64,000 bases of DNA, from assembly GCA_947168045.1 (NCBI GenBank), contig CAMVKN010000008.1, positions 25,839 through 89,838 of the forward strand. Reading direction: 5' to 3'. The notes beneath the pieces were generated by a model that did no database searches, had not been told where the DNA came from, and saw only the letters and a program-made list of their open reading frames with translations. This document shows, piece by piece, positions 47,029-57,308 of this stretch (the stretch's first letter is position 1; each line of letters opens with the position of its first letter). Made by a program: the position numbers and the translations under genes. This DNA comes from an uncultured Prevotellaceae bacterium (GTDB lineage Bacteria > Bacteroidota > Bacteroidia > Bacteroidales > Bacteroidaceae).

Positions 47029-48246
47029 CTACTCAACGACCACACTGACCTGGTGGCTGTTCTGTTCCTTGCCCCATGCCTTCACCCATTCGAACCACTC
47101 ATCAGCTGAATGGAAGCCAAACTCCTCATTGGCTGAACAATAGGCCACCTTATAGCTGAGCTTCTGCTCATGGCCACGCAGCACGAAAGCGTAATTGTCG
47201 GTGTTTGCCGGCAGCTCCTCAGCAATCCATGCCTTTGGCAACAGGATAGCGAGTCCTACTGTCTCTGGCTTCCATTTGGTATGGTCGGTCGAAGGGTAGT
47301 CGGTGCCCCAGCAGGCACGCAAGCCATGATGGTCACTATACTCAGTGGACCCCTTGACGTTGATGATACCAGTTGACAGCCAGTGGGCTGAAGGATTGCT
47401 GCCGAAGAAAACGTCAACATCGGTGTCACGATGACCGGCATATTGCGTGTAGCGAATCCTCATGTCGATAGGGGCTTGCAAAGAGTCTGGCTGCCAGCCA
47501 AGGTCGATGACCTCAACGATGGTACGGAGTGGGCCATAGCTGACGACACGCTGCGTCCGGCTCTTCACGGGCTCAATCATCGTAGGCTGACGCTCCTTGG
47601 TGTCAAAGCCACGCATGGCTCCCAGTCCAAAGGTATTGCCCACCCATAGCACGTCGTCACCATAGCCTTCCTGTTTCTGCTCGTCGCTGGTGTAGAACTG
47701 CGTAGCCTGCAGCTCCAGCCCTTTCTTGAACTTACCATACAAGTCGAGTGTCTGCCGCTTGTCGAAATAGATGCGGATGCCGTTCAACTCGCTCTCGAAA
47801 CAGACACCGTGATGGTGCAGCAGGTTGTAGCTATTGGCGCAGTCGCCGCGTACCGTCAGACTCTCAACGTAGTTGTTCTGTTTGTTCTTCTCCTTCACCT
47901 TGTCATTACGCATGACCATCTCGGTATAAACCCGGGAAGGGTAGGTACGCGGTGCTCCGCTGCCTGAAAGGTTCACATCATAGGTCTTTTTTTCCTTGCC
48001 GTTCAGGTCGGCTAAGAAGAACAGCTCGTCATAGCGACCATCCAAATCGGTGTCGTCAAGCTGGCAGGGCACCTCCTGTCCGTTGCATGTCACCAGTGCC
48101 GTGGTGACGGCAGTGGCCGATGTGAGAGGAACGACGACGGGATAGTCGCTACATGGTTTGGAACTATTGTTTGTCACCTTCACAGTGAGCGCACCAGCAG
48201 GCATGAGCCAGCAAAGAGCAAATAGGGTAGTCAGTAGTTTGTTCAT
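47029..48246 (-). CDS. DUF4861-like secreted protein
   Basis: Signal peptide; 'SKPCSDYPVVVPL', 'RIRYTQYAGHRDTDVDVFFG', 'FVLRGHEQKLSYKVAYCSANEEFGFHSADEWFEWVKAWGKEQ'. Confidence 0.75.
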   Translation of the reverse strand: MNKLLTTLFALCWLMPAGALTVKVTNNSSKPCSDYPVVVPLTSATAVTTALVTCNGQEVPCQLDDTDLDGRYDELFFLADLNGKEKKTYDVNLSGSGAPRTYPSRVYTEMVMRNDKVKEKNKQNNYVESLTVRGDCANSYNLLHHHGVCFESELNGIRIYFDKRQTLDLYGKFKKGLELQATQFYTSDEQKQEGYGDDVLWVGNTFGLGAMRGFDTKERQPTMIEPVKSRTQRVVSYGPLRTIVEVIDLGWQPDSLQAPIDMRIRYTQYAGHRDTDVDVFFGSNPSAHWLSTGIINVKGSTEYSDHHGLRACWGTDYPSTDHTKWKPETVGLAILLPKAWIAEELPANTDNYAFVLRGHEQKLSYKVAYCSANEEFGFHSADEWFEWVKAWGKEQNSHQVSVVVE

Positions 48247-48385
48247 GTTCTTTTCTATTTTTCCACAAAAGTACTGAATGCTTCGCTAATTGCGAAGAAT
48301 ATTTAAAATAATTAGGTTAAAATTTGGTTAAAACAAGAATTTTTAGTAATTTTGCATCGCAATTTAACAAAAGTAAAAACTTTTC

Positions 48386-49183
48386 GTGCGTAAACTTTGC
48401 TTTATCACGCTGATTGTGCTATTGACTCTGACGGGTTGTCAGTGGCAGATGCGCACCTCCGACGAGCAACACCAGCCGGAGGGGGTGGTCTTTGACCGTT
48501 TCGATCAGGTGGAGAGCGTCTATCTGACCATGGCAGACTATTCCGCTCTCCATCAGATGCGCACCGACTATCCTCTGCAGACGCGCACGTTGATAGAGAA
48601 TGTGCTCCAGCTGGGGCCTGTTGACGACCCCAACATCAACAACCGCCTGCTCCTCTTCTTCCAGGACAGCACCCTACAGACCATCATTGCCGACGTGGCT
48701 CAACAGTATGCTAACACCGATGGCCTGCAGCGTGACCTCACCAAAGCTTTCAGCCGTCTGAGCGACATGCTGCCTGACATGCAGGTGCCTCACATCTATA
48801 CCCAGGTGGGCTCGCTTGACCAAAGCATCGTGGTCAGCGACTCGCTTCTGGGCATCAGCCTTGACAAATACCTGGGTGCCGATTATCCTGCCTACCTGCA
48901 CTATGGCTATTCTGAGCAGCAGCGCATGATGATGACTCGCGACTATATCGTACCCGACTGCCTGGGATTCTACCTGCTCAGTCTCTATCCCATGCCCGAG
49001 GAGACCGACACGGTCACCGCCATGCGTCATTTCCACATGTCCAAGATTCAGTGTGTGGTGAACCAAGTCATGGGGCGTCATGTGTTTTCCAATGACAACA
49101 TTGCTCAGCTTGACAAGTTCCTGGCTGAGCATCCGCACTACAGTACGGATCTTTTCTTGCGTCTTGATTCCATACCCCACTAA
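48386..49183 (+). CDS. GldB-like lipoprotein
   Basis: GTG start, lipobox LTLTGCQW, 'SLLGISLDKYLGADYPAYLHYGYSEQQRMMMTRDYIVPDCL' resembles GldB family. Confidence 0.7.
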   Translation: MRKLCFITLIVLLTLTGCQWQMRTSDEQHQPEGVVFDRFDQVESVYLTMADYSALHQMRTDYPLQTRTLIENVLQLGPVDDPNINNRLLLFFQDSTLQTIIADVAQQYANTDGLQRDLTKAFSRLSDMLPDMQVPHIYTQVGSLDQSIVVSDSLLGISLDKYLGADYPAYLHYGYSEQQRMMMTRDYIVPDCLGFYLLSLYPMPEETDTVTAMRHFHMSKIQCVVNQVMGRHVFSNDNIAQLDKFLAEHPHYSTDLFLRLDSIPH

Positions 49184-49360
49184 GGTTGTCGTCCCCTCGC
49201 TATATCGTCGCAACTTTTTTCTATGACTGGCCCTGTTATTTTTTGCAGTTATCTTACATACTTACAGGCTAACGCATTGATAATCAGTTGCGAATGTAAG
49301 AATGTAAGATAATTCCATTTTTTTGTTAGCTTTTTCTTTCGCTTTTCGCTCGCTTCTTTG

Positions 49361-49368
49361 TACCTTTG
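49361..49368 (+). promoter_or_regulatory. -7 box (TACCTTTG) upstream of FAD-dependent protein
   Basis: TAnnTTTG match. Confidence 0.55.
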
Positions 49369-49417
49369 CAGTTAAATTTTCGTTAAACGAAAACAAGCAT
49401 GGATAATTGATTGAAGC

Positions 49418-51049
49418 ATGATTCAAGAACTGCAACTGAGAGTGATGCCCCAGGTGGCAGCCGACTCAAGTCTTTTGCGTCAGTACCTGGCTGAGGAACA
49501 TGGTGTTACGCCCAACACGTTAACGGCCATTCGGGTGCTGAAGCGCTCTATTGACGCACGTCAGCGCATCATCTTTGTCAACCTGAAGGTGCGCCTGTAT
49601 ATCAACGAGAAGCCAGCCGACGACGAATACATCCGCACTGTCTATCCTGATGTGTCAGACGCCCCCCAGGCCATCGTCGTGGGCGCCGGTCCAGGCGGAC
49701 TCTTTGCCGCCCTGCGCCTCATCGAGCTGGGCATACGCCCTATTGTGCTGGAGCGTGGCAAGGATGTGCACGAGCGCAAGAAAGACCTGGCAGCCATCAG
49801 CCGCACACAGACGGTCGACGAAGAGAGCAACTACTGCTTCGGCGAGGGTGGGGCAGGAGCCTATAGCGACGGCAAGCTCTATACCCGCTCGAAGAAGCGC
49901 GGCAACTCTGACAAGATACTCAATGTGTTTTGCCAGCATGGTGCTTCAACGGCCATCCTCACCGATGCCCACCCGCATATTGGTACCGACCGGCTGCCCC
50001 AGGTCATTGAAGCCATGCGACGCACCATCATAGCCAGTGGTGGCGAAGTGCACTTCCAGACCAAGATGACCCGTTTGATCATGAGTGGTGAAGGGGGAGG
50101 GATGAGCGGTGGAAGCCGTGTCATCGGAGTCGAGGCTGAGGTGACCTCTCACCCCTCACCTCTCGCCTCTCACCCCTCATCTTCCACCTCTCACCTCTCT
50201 TTCATGGGTCCAGTAATACTTGCCACAGGTCACTCAGCAAGAGATGTTTACAGATATTTAGCTAAAGAAAAAATAGAACTTGAAGCCAAGGGCATTGCCG
50301 TAGGTGTCCGACTTGAACACCCGTCCCTTCTCATCGACCAGATACAGTATCACCGCAAGGAGGGAAGGGGGCGGTGGCTACCCGCAGCCGAGTACAGCTT
50401 CGTCACCCAGGTGGAAGGCCGTGGCGTCTATTCCTTCTGCATGTGTCCCGGCGGCTTCGTCATCCCTGCCGCTACAGGCCCTGAGCAGGTGGTGGTCAAC
50501 GGCATGAGCCCTGCCAGCCGTGGCACACAATGGAGCAATTCGGGCATGGTGGTCGAGCTGCGCCCCGACGACGTGGATGGTGGCGACGACCCTTTGCGCG
50601 TGATGCACTGGCAGGAGCAGTTAGAACGCGTATGCTGGCAACAGGCAGGGATGAAGCAGACGGCGCCAGCCCAGCGCATGGCCGACTTTGTCAACAGTCG
50701 GCTGAGCTACGACCTGCCACGTTCTTCCTACGCCCCAGGTCTTGTCTCGTCGCCCCTGCACTTCTGGCTACCCAAGCCTATTGCCACACGCCTGCAACAG
50801 GGATTCCGCACCTTTGGTCGCCAGGCCCACGGCTTCCTCACCAACGAGGCCATCCTCATCGGCGTGGAGACGCGCACCTCATCGCCAGTGCGCATTGTCC
50901 GCAACGCTGACACGCTGCAGCACATCCGCCTGGAAGGCCTCTTCCCGTGCGGGGAGGGAGCAGGATATGCCGGCGGCATCGTTTCGGCCGGAGTGGACGG
51001 AGAACGGTGTGCCGAACAGTGCGCGCGCTATCTGGGAATATCGTGTTAG
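49418..51049 (+). CDS. FAD-dependent oxidoreductase/dehydrogenase (COG2509-type)
   Basis: 'AIVVGAGPGGLFAALRLIELGIRPIVLERGKDVHERKKD', 'NYCFGEGGAGAYSDGKLYTR', 'VILATGHSARDVY', 'PCGEGAGYAGGIVSAGVDG'. Confidence 0.9.
   Translation: MIQELQLRVMPQVAADSSLLRQYLAEEHGVTPNTLTAIRVLKRSIDARQRIIFVNLKVRLYINEKPADDEYIRTVYPDVSDAPQAIVVGAGPGGLFAALRLIELGIRPIVLERGKDVHERKKDLAAISRTQTVDEESNYCFGEGGAGAYSDGKLYTRSKKRGNSDKILNVFCQHGASTAILTDAHPHIGTDRLPQVIEAMRRTIIASGGEVHFQTKMTRLIMSGEGGGMSGGSRVIGVEAEVTSHPSPLASHPSSSTSHLSFMGPVILATGHSARDVYRYLAKEKIELEAKGIAVGVRLEHPSLLIDQIQYHRKEGRGRWLPAAEYSFVTQVEGRGVYSFCMCPGGFVIPAATGPEQVVVNGMSPASRGTQWSNSGMVVELRPDDVDGGDDPLRVMHWQEQLERVCWQQAGMKQTAPAQRMADFVNSRLSYDLPRSSYAPGLVSSPLHFWLPKPIATRLQQGFRTFGRQAHGFLTNEAILIGVETRTSSPVRIVRNADTLQHIRLEGLFPCGEGAGYAGGIVSAGVDGERCAEQCARYLGISC
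50145..50200 (+). repeat. In-frame 7-bp-period array (CCTCTCA)8 inside the FAD-dependent oxidoreductase gene
   Basis: cctctca/cccctca/cctctcg/cctctca/cccctca/tcttcca/cctctca/cctctct; encodes TSHPSPL-ASHPSSS-TSHLSFM. Confidence 0.92.
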
Positions 51050-51159
51050 GACTACCAAAAAGAGTAGGGTAGGGACACTCAGTACAGACGGTACATTAAA
51101 AAATATTAAGGAAGGAAAAATATCTCTTATCTACTGTCGCCGGACTGCTATTTTTTTTG

Positions 51160-51167
51160 TACCTTTG
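51160..51167 (+). promoter_or_regulatory. -7 box (TACCTTTG) upstream of valS
   Basis: TAnnTTTG match 33 nt before ATG. Confidence 0.55.
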
Positions 51168-51199
51168 CAACCCAAAATAGAGAAAGCTTTTTATATTTT

Positions 51200-53932
51200 A
51201 TGGAAATCGTTAGTAAATACGACCCTCACGAGGTTGAGGGTAAGTGGTATCAGTATTGGCTTGACAACAAACTCTTTGCGAGCAAGCCTGACAACAGAGA
51301 ACCTTATACCATTGTCATTCCACCGCCCAATGTGACAGGTGTGCTCCACATGGGACACATGCTGAACAACACTATTCAAGACATCTTGATTCGTCGTGCA
51401 CGCATGGAAGGCAAGAACGCCTGCTGGGTGCCGGGCACCGACCATGCCTCTATAGCCACTGAGGCCAAGGTGGTGAAGAAACTGGCAGCTGAAGGCATCA
51501 AGAAGCATGACCTGACGCGTGAGCAGTTCCTGGAGCACGCCTGGGACTGGACCCATGAGCATGGCGGCATCATCCTGAAGCAGCTGCGCCGCCTGGGTGC
51601 CTCGTGCGACTGGGACCGCACCGCCTTCACCATGGACGAGAAGCGCTCCGAGAGCGTCATCAAGGTCTTCGTCGACCTCTATCGCAAGGGGCTCATCTAC
51701 CGTGGCTTACGCATGGTCAACTGGGACCCGAAGGCACTGACGGCCCTGTCCACCGAAGAGGTCATCTACAAGGAGGAGAAGAGCCACCTGTTCCATCTGA
51801 AGTATTACGTAGCCAACGCCGACGGTTCAGTATGTTGCGATGGCATCGCAACCAACGATACGGAGGGCAACGTCATCCACAAGGACGAGAAGGGCTACTA
51901 TGCTGTGGTGGCCACGACCCGTCCGGAGACCATCATGGGAGATACGGCCATGTGCATCAACCCCAAGGACCCGAAGAACCAGTGGCTGAAGGGCCGCAAG
52001 GTCATCGTGCCCCTGGTGGGACGTGTCATCCCCGTCATCGAGGACCGCTATGTGGACATCGAGTTTGGCACAGGCTGTCTGAAGGTGACGCCCGCCCACG
52101 ACACCAACGACTACATGCTGGGCAAGACCCACAACCTGGAGACCATCGACATCTTCAATGCCGACGGCACCATCAGCGAACAGTCGCCACTCTACGTGGG
52201 CATGGACCGCATGGACTGCCGCAAGCAGATAGCCAAGGACCTGCAGGCCGCCGGACTGATGGAGAAGATTGAGGACTATACCAACAAGGTGGGCTACAGC
52301 GAGCGCAATCCTGACACAGCCATTGAGCCACGCCTCTCCATGCAGTGGTTCCTGTCGATGAAGCACTTTGCCGACATCGCCCTTCCCCCGGTGCTGAACG
52401 GCGAGATGCACTTCTATCCGCAGAAATATGTGAACACCTATAAGAACTGGCTGGAGAACATCCAGGACTGGTGCATCAGCCGCCAGCTGTGGTGGGGCCA
52501 CCGCATACCCGCTTACTATTATACTGCAGGCACCGATGCAGAGGAGCGCTTCGTCGTAGCCGAGACGGCCGAGGAGGCGCTTGCACTGGCCCGCAAGGAG
52601 AGCGGCAACGACAGCCTTGAGCTGGCCGACCTGCGTCAGGACGAGGATGCACTCGACACCTGGTTCTCCAGCTGGCTGTGGCCTATCTCGCTGTTCGATG
52701 GCATCAACAACCCTGGCAACGAAGAGATTAACTACTACTATCCCACCAGCGACCTGGTGACCGCCCCTGACATCATCTTCTTCTGGGTGGCCCGCATGAT
52801 TATGGCTGGCGAGGAGTACATGGGCAAGTTCCCCTTCAAGAATGTCTACTTCACCGGCATCGTGCGCGACAAGCTGGGTCGTAAGATGTCGAAGAGCCTC
52901 GGCAACAGTCCCGACCCCATCGAGCTGATTGACAAATACGGTGCCGACGGCGTGCGCATGGGCATGATGCTCTCGGCACCTGCCGGCAACGACATCCTCT
53001 TCGATGAGTCGCTGTGCGAGCAGGGCCGTAACTTCAACAACAAGATATGGAATGCCTTCCGTCTGGTCAAGGGCTGGAAGGTCAGTGACGATGCTGCCCA
53101 GGAGGATGCCAGCGCCCTTGCCGTCAAATGGTTCGACGCCAAGCTGAAGGCTGTCAACGAAGAGCTGCAGGACCTCTTTTCAAAATATCGCATCTCCGAG
53201 GCCCTGATGGCTGTCTACAAGCTGTTCTGGGACGAGTTCTCGTCGTGGTATCTTGAGATGGTGAAGCCCGCCTATGTGAATGGCGAGCAGCAGCCCATCG
53301 ACCGCACGACCTACGATGCCACGCTGCGTTTCTTCGACACACTGCTGAAGATGCTGCACCCCTTCATGCCCTTCATCACTGAGGAGCTGTGGCAGGCGCT
53401 CTACGACCGTCAGCCGGGCGCAAGCATCATGCGTGAGTGTCTGAAGCTCGATGCTCCCACTGCCGACGAGGCCGTCCTGCTGAAGGATGTGGAGGACATC
53501 AAGCTCGTTGTCAGCGGCGTGCGCACCGTGCGTGCACAGAAGAACATAGCCCCCAAGGAGAAGCTCACGCTGCAGGTGGTGGGTGCCACCCTCGCCGGCC
53601 AGTATGGAGCCGCCGTCAAGAAGATGGCCAACCTGGAGTCTATCAACGAGGTGAGCGAGAAGGACGCCACTGCCAGCGCCTTCATGGTTGGCACTCGCGA
53701 GTATGCCGTACCACTGGGCGACCTCATCGACGTGAAGGCCGAGATAGAGAAGATGGAAGCCCAGCTGAACCACCTCGAAGGTTTCCTGCAAGGTGTACTG
53801 AAGAAACTCAGCAACGAGCGCTTCGTGCAGAATGCTCCTGAGGCCGTGGTGGCCATGGAGCGCAAGAAGCAGAGCGATGCCGAGGAGAAAATAGCTGCGT
53901 TGAAGGAATCGATAGCAGCTCTTAAAAAGTAA
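51200..53932 (+). CDS. valS: Valyl-tRNA synthetase
   Basis: '[21 protein letters not shown]', '[13 protein letters not shown]', '[16 protein letters not shown]'. Confidence 0.97.
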   Translation: MEIVSKYDPHEVEGKWYQYWLDNKLFASKPDNREPYTIVIPPPNVTGVLHMGHMLNNTIQDILIRRARMEGKNACWVPGTDHASIATEAKVVKKLAAEGIKKHDLTREQFLEHAWDWTHEHGGIILKQLRRLGASCDWDRTAFTMDEKRSESVIKVFVDLYRKGLIYRGLRMVNWDPKALTALSTEEVIYKEEKSHLFHLKYYVANADGSVCCDGIATNDTEGNVIHKDEKGYYAVVATTRPETIMGDTAMCINPKDPKNQWLKGRKVIVPLVGRVIPVIEDRYVDIEFGTGCLKVTPAHDTNDYMLGKTHNLETIDIFNADGTISEQSPLYVGMDRMDCRKQIAKDLQAAGLMEKIEDYTNKVGYSERNPDTAIEPRLSMQWFLSMKHFADIALPPVLNGEMHFYPQKYVNTYKNWLENIQDWCISRQLWWGHRIPAYYYTAGTDAEERFVVAETAEEALALARKESGNDSLELADLRQDEDALDTWFSSWLWPISLFDGINNPGNEEINYYYPTSDLVTAPDIIFFWVARMIMAGEEYMGKFPFKNVYFTGIVRDKLGRKMSKSLGNSPDPIELIDKYGADGVRMGMMLSAPAGNDILFDESLCEQGRNFNNKIWNAFRLVKGWKVSDDAAQEDASALAVKWFDAKLKAVNEELQDLFSKYRISEALMAVYKLFWDEFSSWYLEMVKPAYVNGEQQPIDRTTYDATLRFFDTLLKMLHPFMPFITEELWQALYDRQPGASIMRECLKLDAPTADEAVLLKDVEDIKLVVSGVRTVRAQKNIAPKEKLTLQVVGATLAGQYGAAVKKMANLESINEVSEKDATASAFMVGTREYAVPLGDLIDVKAEIEKMEAQLNHLEGFLQGVLKKLSNERFVQNAPEAVVAMERKKQSDAEEKIAALKESIAALKK

Positions 53933-53938
53933 TTGACG

Positions 53939-55624
53939 ATGGATTGGCTAACAAGTCTCTTTACCAACACAACGTCAGTGGCCCACATAGCACTGCTCTA
54001 TGCGGTGGTCATCTCTGTGGGCGTCTACCTCGGAAAGATTAAGGTAGGGGGTGTGTCGCTGGGGGTTACCTTCGTGCTTTTCGCCGGCATCCTGGCTGGG
54101 CACGTCGGTTTTACCGCCCCTGTCGACATCCTGACCTTCATACAGGACTTCGGTCTGATTCTGTTCGTGTTTATGATAGGCCTGCAGGTGGGCCCGGGCT
54201 TCTTCGAGAGCTTTGGCACGGCGGGCATCAAGCTGAACGGACTGGCTGCGACGATGATTCTGCTCAACATCCTTGTGATGTTTGGCTGCTATTTCATCTT
54301 CTTTGATACCACCGACCATACCACGCTGCCCATGATGGTGGGCACGCTCTACGGCGCAGTGACCAACACGCCAGGTCTGGGTGCCGCCAACGAAGCCCTG
54401 GGCTCCGTCTATGGCGACCAGGCTCCGCAGATAGCATCGGCCTACGCTTGTGCCTATCCGCTGGGTGTGCTGGGCATCATCGGTGCCATCATCCTCATAC
54501 GCTATCTATGCAAGGTCCGCCTGGAGAAAGAGGAGGAGGAGCTGACATCGCAGGAAGGGGCCAAGGCCACACAGAAGCCGCACCACATGCACTTGGAGGT
54601 GACCAACAAATACCTGGAGGGCAAGACACTGCTGCAGGTGCACGACTTCTTGAACCGCGACTTCGTTTGTTCGCGCATCCTGCATGACGGACACGTGAGC
54701 ATCCCCAACCGCAACACCGTGTTCCACCTGGGCGACCAGATGTATATCGTCTGTTCCGAAGCCGACTATGAGGCCATCGTGGCCTTCATCGGCCCTGTTG
54801 TCGAGGTTGACTGGGCCAAGCAGGACCAGCCCTTAGTGTCGAAGCGCATCCTCGTGACCAACCCCAGCATCAATGGCAAGTCGTTTGGACAGATGCACTT
54901 CTCCAGCGTCTATGGTGTCAATGTGACGCGCGTCACCCGCCATGGCATGGACCTCTTTGCATCGCCCTCGCTGCCCCTGCAGGTCGGCGACCGCATCATG
55001 GTAGTGGGTCCTGAGGACGCCGTCGACCGTGTTGCCAACAAGATGGGCAACAGCATCAAGCGTCTTGACGCGCCCAACATCGCCACCATCTTCGTCGGCA
55101 TCATCATGGGCATCATCTTCGGCTCGCTGCCCATCGCCATTCCTGGCATGCCTGTGCCCCTGAAGCTCGGCATCGCTGGCGGCCCGCTCATCATCGCCAT
55201 CCTCATCGGACGCTATGGCTATAAGATTAAGCTGGTCACCTACACCACGACGTCGGCCAACATGATGCTGCGCGAGATTGGACTTGTGCTCTTCCTGGCT
55301 TCGGTGGGCATCAAGGCTGGCGCCAACTTCTACGACACCGTCGTCGAGGGCGATGGCCTGCTCTATGTGCTTACGGGCTTCCTCATCACCATCATTCCCA
55401 TACTCATCGTGGGACCTGTGGCACGCATGAAGTTCAAGTTCAACTACTTTACGATAGCCGGCATGGTGTCAGGCACTTACACCGACCCACCTGCACTGGC
55501 CTACAGCAACAGCATCTGCTCGAAGGAGGCACCTGCCGTGGGCTATTCCACGGTCTATCCGCTGTCGATGTTCCTGCGTATTCTCACCGCACAGCTCATC
55601 GTCCTCTTCTTCTGTCAAAGTTAA
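53939..55624 (+). CDS. AspT/YidE-YbjL-type putative transporter with TrkA-C domains
   Basis: '[14 protein letters not shown]', two TrkA-C-like regions, duplicated membrane domain '[19 protein letters not shown]'. Confidence 0.9.
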   Translation: MDWLTSLFTNTTSVAHIALLYAVVISVGVYLGKIKVGGVSLGVTFVLFAGILAGHVGFTAPVDILTFIQDFGLILFVFMIGLQVGPGFFESFGTAGIKLNGLAATMILLNILVMFGCYFIFFDTTDHTTLPMMVGTLYGAVTNTPGLGAANEALGSVYGDQAPQIASAYACAYPLGVLGIIGAIILIRYLCKVRLEKEEEELTSQEGAKATQKPHHMHLEVTNKYLEGKTLLQVHDFLNRDFVCSRILHDGHVSIPNRNTVFHLGDQMYIVCSEADYEAIVAFIGPVVEVDWAKQDQPLVSKRILVTNPSINGKSFGQMHFSSVYGVNVTRVTRHGMDLFASPSLPLQVGDRIMVVGPEDAVDRVANKMGNSIKRLDAPNIATIFVGIIMGIIFGSLPIAIPGMPVPLKLGIAGGPLIIAILIGRYGYKIKLVTYTTTSANMMLREIGLVLFLASVGIKAGANFYDTVVEGDGLLYVLTGFLITIIPILIVGPVARMKFKFNYFTIAGMVSGTYTDPPALAYSNSICSKEAPAVGYSTVYPLSMFLRILTAQLIVLFFCQS

Positions 55625-55657
55625 GTAAACACACAAAATTAAATTAAAACATAACAA

Positions 55658-56692
55658 ATGAACAAATTTAGACCGTTGCTCGGCGTGTTGCTTGCAGCCG
55701 CTTCACAGATGGCGTTTGGCCAGGGTGCCAAGAACATCGTCATCAGCGAGGTGCTCACGGCCAACGAGTCGAGCATTGAGGATGAGTTTGGCCAGCACAA
55801 CGCATGGATAGAGCTGGAGAACACGTCGTACACCACTTACGATGTGCGTGGCATGTTCATCACGACCAACAGGAAGGTGCTCGACCGCTCGCTGAGTGCT
55901 CCTGAGCGCATCAGCCTGATGAGCATCATTCCCAGCGGCAGCGAGCAGACCAAGATGGGTGCTCGCCAGCATCTTGTCTTGTTTGGCAACAGCGCCCCCG
56001 CAAAGGGCAAGCTGCATCTGAGCGTTCAGATGGCCGACTCCGTTCCTGTCTGGGTGGCGCTCTACAACGGCAATGGCGTTGAGCTCATCGACTCCGTCCT
56101 GGTGCCACCCCTTGGTCCCGACCAGTCGTATGCCCGACAGGCCGACCACACATGGAGCGTGCAGACAGCCAGCCAGGTGACACCCGGGCTGGAGAATGTC
56201 GTAGGCAGCGGCGTGACAGAGAAGAGCGGCGTGGAGAAGTTCAAGGAGCAAGACCCACACGGCTTTGCCATGGCCATCATGGCCATGGGCATCGTCTTCC
56301 TCTGCCTGGCCCTGTTGTGGCTCTTCTTCACACTCTTTGGCATGCTGATGCGCCATCTTGACACTGCCAGGAAGGTGGTCAACACCCAGCCCATCAAGCC
56401 CATCACGAAGACGGTGGAGAAGACGGTGGAGATGGCTCACAAGACGGGCAACATCATGCAGGAGGGCTTCGACAAGAAAGGCATTGACATGGAGGTCTAC
56501 ATGGCCGTCATCGGCATGGCGCTCAGCCAGTACCAGGACGATGTGCACGACGTGGAGAGTGGCGTCATCACCATCAAGTCGAAGGACACCGGCTGGGACG
56601 ACGAGTACAGCCAGATGACCCATTGGCACGACCCCTTCCTGCCCACTGACCACAATGCTCCAACCATTCCGACCACTCCGGAGCTGCACTGA
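55658..56692 (+). CDS. OadG-family sodium pump decarboxylase gamma subunit with N-terminal lamin-tail-like domain
   Basis: Signal peptide, LTD-like 'IVISEVLTANESSIEDEFGQHNAWIELENTS', then single TM 'MAIMAMGIVFLCLALLWLFFTLFGMLM'. Confidence 0.8.
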   Translation: MNKFRPLLGVLLAAASQMAFGQGAKNIVISEVLTANESSIEDEFGQHNAWIELENTSYTTYDVRGMFITTNRKVLDRSLSAPERISLMSIIPSGSEQTKMGARQHLVLFGNSAPAKGKLHLSVQMADSVPVWVALYNGNGVELIDSVLVPPLGPDQSYARQADHTWSVQTASQVTPGLENVVGSGVTEKSGVEKFKEQDPHGFAMAIMAMGIVFLCLALLWLFFTLFGMLMRHLDTARKVVNTQPIKPITKTVEKTVEMAHKTGNIMQEGFDKKGIDMEVYMAVIGMALSQYQDDVHDVESGVITIKSKDTGWDDEYSQMTHWHDPFLPTDHNAPTIPTTPELH

Positions 56693-56707
56693 AAATAGAT
56701 ATCAATT

Positions 56708-56781
56708 CTCCGCTCGGCTATGCCGCTTTGCTCTGCAAATAAATCTCCGCTCGGCTATGCCGCTTTGCTCTGCAAATAAAT
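56708..56781 (+). repeat. 37-bp tandem duplication
   Basis: CTCCGCTCGGCTATGCCGCTTTGCTCTGCAAATAAAT at 56708-56744 and identical at 56745-56781. Confidence 0.95.
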
Positions 56782-56813
56782 CTCAAATCTCAATTCTCAA
56801 TTCTCAAATCAAG
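56779..56813 (+). repeat. 7-bp-period array (AATCTCA)n upstream of biotin carrier gene
   Basis: aatctca/aatctca/attctca/attctca/aatcaag then AAAAG-ATG; same tail as the nuoH array. Confidence 0.85.
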
Positions 56814-56818
56814 AAAAG

Positions 56819-57277
56819 ATGAACAAGTATCAGTATAAAGTCAAAGGCGTGGACTACGAAGTGGAAATCGCCGAAGTAGAAGGCAACATTGCCAAAGTGA
56901 ACGTGAACGGCATCCCCTTTGAGGTAGAGCTGCAGAAGCCCATCAACGCCGCCAAGCATCCCACGATGAGCACTCCCAAGGTGCAGGCCCCACAGCCTGT
57001 CGCCGCTGCCGCTCCTGCTGCCGCCGCCGCTGCGCCTGCCGCAGCACCGGCCACAAGTGGCGCAGGCAATGCCGTGAAGGCGCCGCTGCCCGGCACCATC
57101 ACCGAGCTGAAGGTGCAGGTGGGACAACAGGTGGCCGTCGGTGACACACTCCTCGTGCTGGAGGCCATGAAGATGCAGAACAACATCGAGTCGGACTATG
57201 CCGGACAGGTCACCTCTATCGTTGTCAAGCCAGGCGAAACCGTCATGGAAGGTGCCGTGATGCTGACTATTGCTTGA
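56819..57277 (+). CDS. Biotin carboxyl carrier protein of decarboxylase/carboxylase complex
   Basis: Ala/Pro linker then 'VLEAMKMQNNIESDYAGQVTSI' biotinylation motif. Confidence 0.93.
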   Translation: MNKYQYKVKGVDYEVEIAEVEGNIAKVNVNGIPFEVELQKPINAAKHPTMSTPKVQAPQPVAAAAPAAAAAAPAAAPATSGAGNAVKAPLPGTITELKVQVGQQVAVGDTLLVLEAMKMQNNIESDYAGQVTSIVVKPGETVMEGAVMLTIA

Positions 57278-57282
57278 TGAAG

Positions 57283-57303
57283 CCTCAAACCTCAAATCTC
57301 AAA
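57283..57303 (+). repeat. 7-bp-period array (CCTCAAA)3 upstream of oadB
   Basis: cctcaaa/cctcaaa/tctcaaa then GGACA-ATG. Confidence 0.75.
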
Positions 57304-57308
57304 GGACA

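Noticed and set aside
48386-49183. GldB-like lipoprotein considered as evidence of gliding motility
   Set aside because: GldB-like genes also occur in non-gliding Bacteroidetes and no other gld/spr gene is visible here.
55703-56689. 328-aa minus-strand ORF opposite oadG
   Set aside because: Antisense artefact; OadG/LTD-like features and a signal peptide are on the plus strand.
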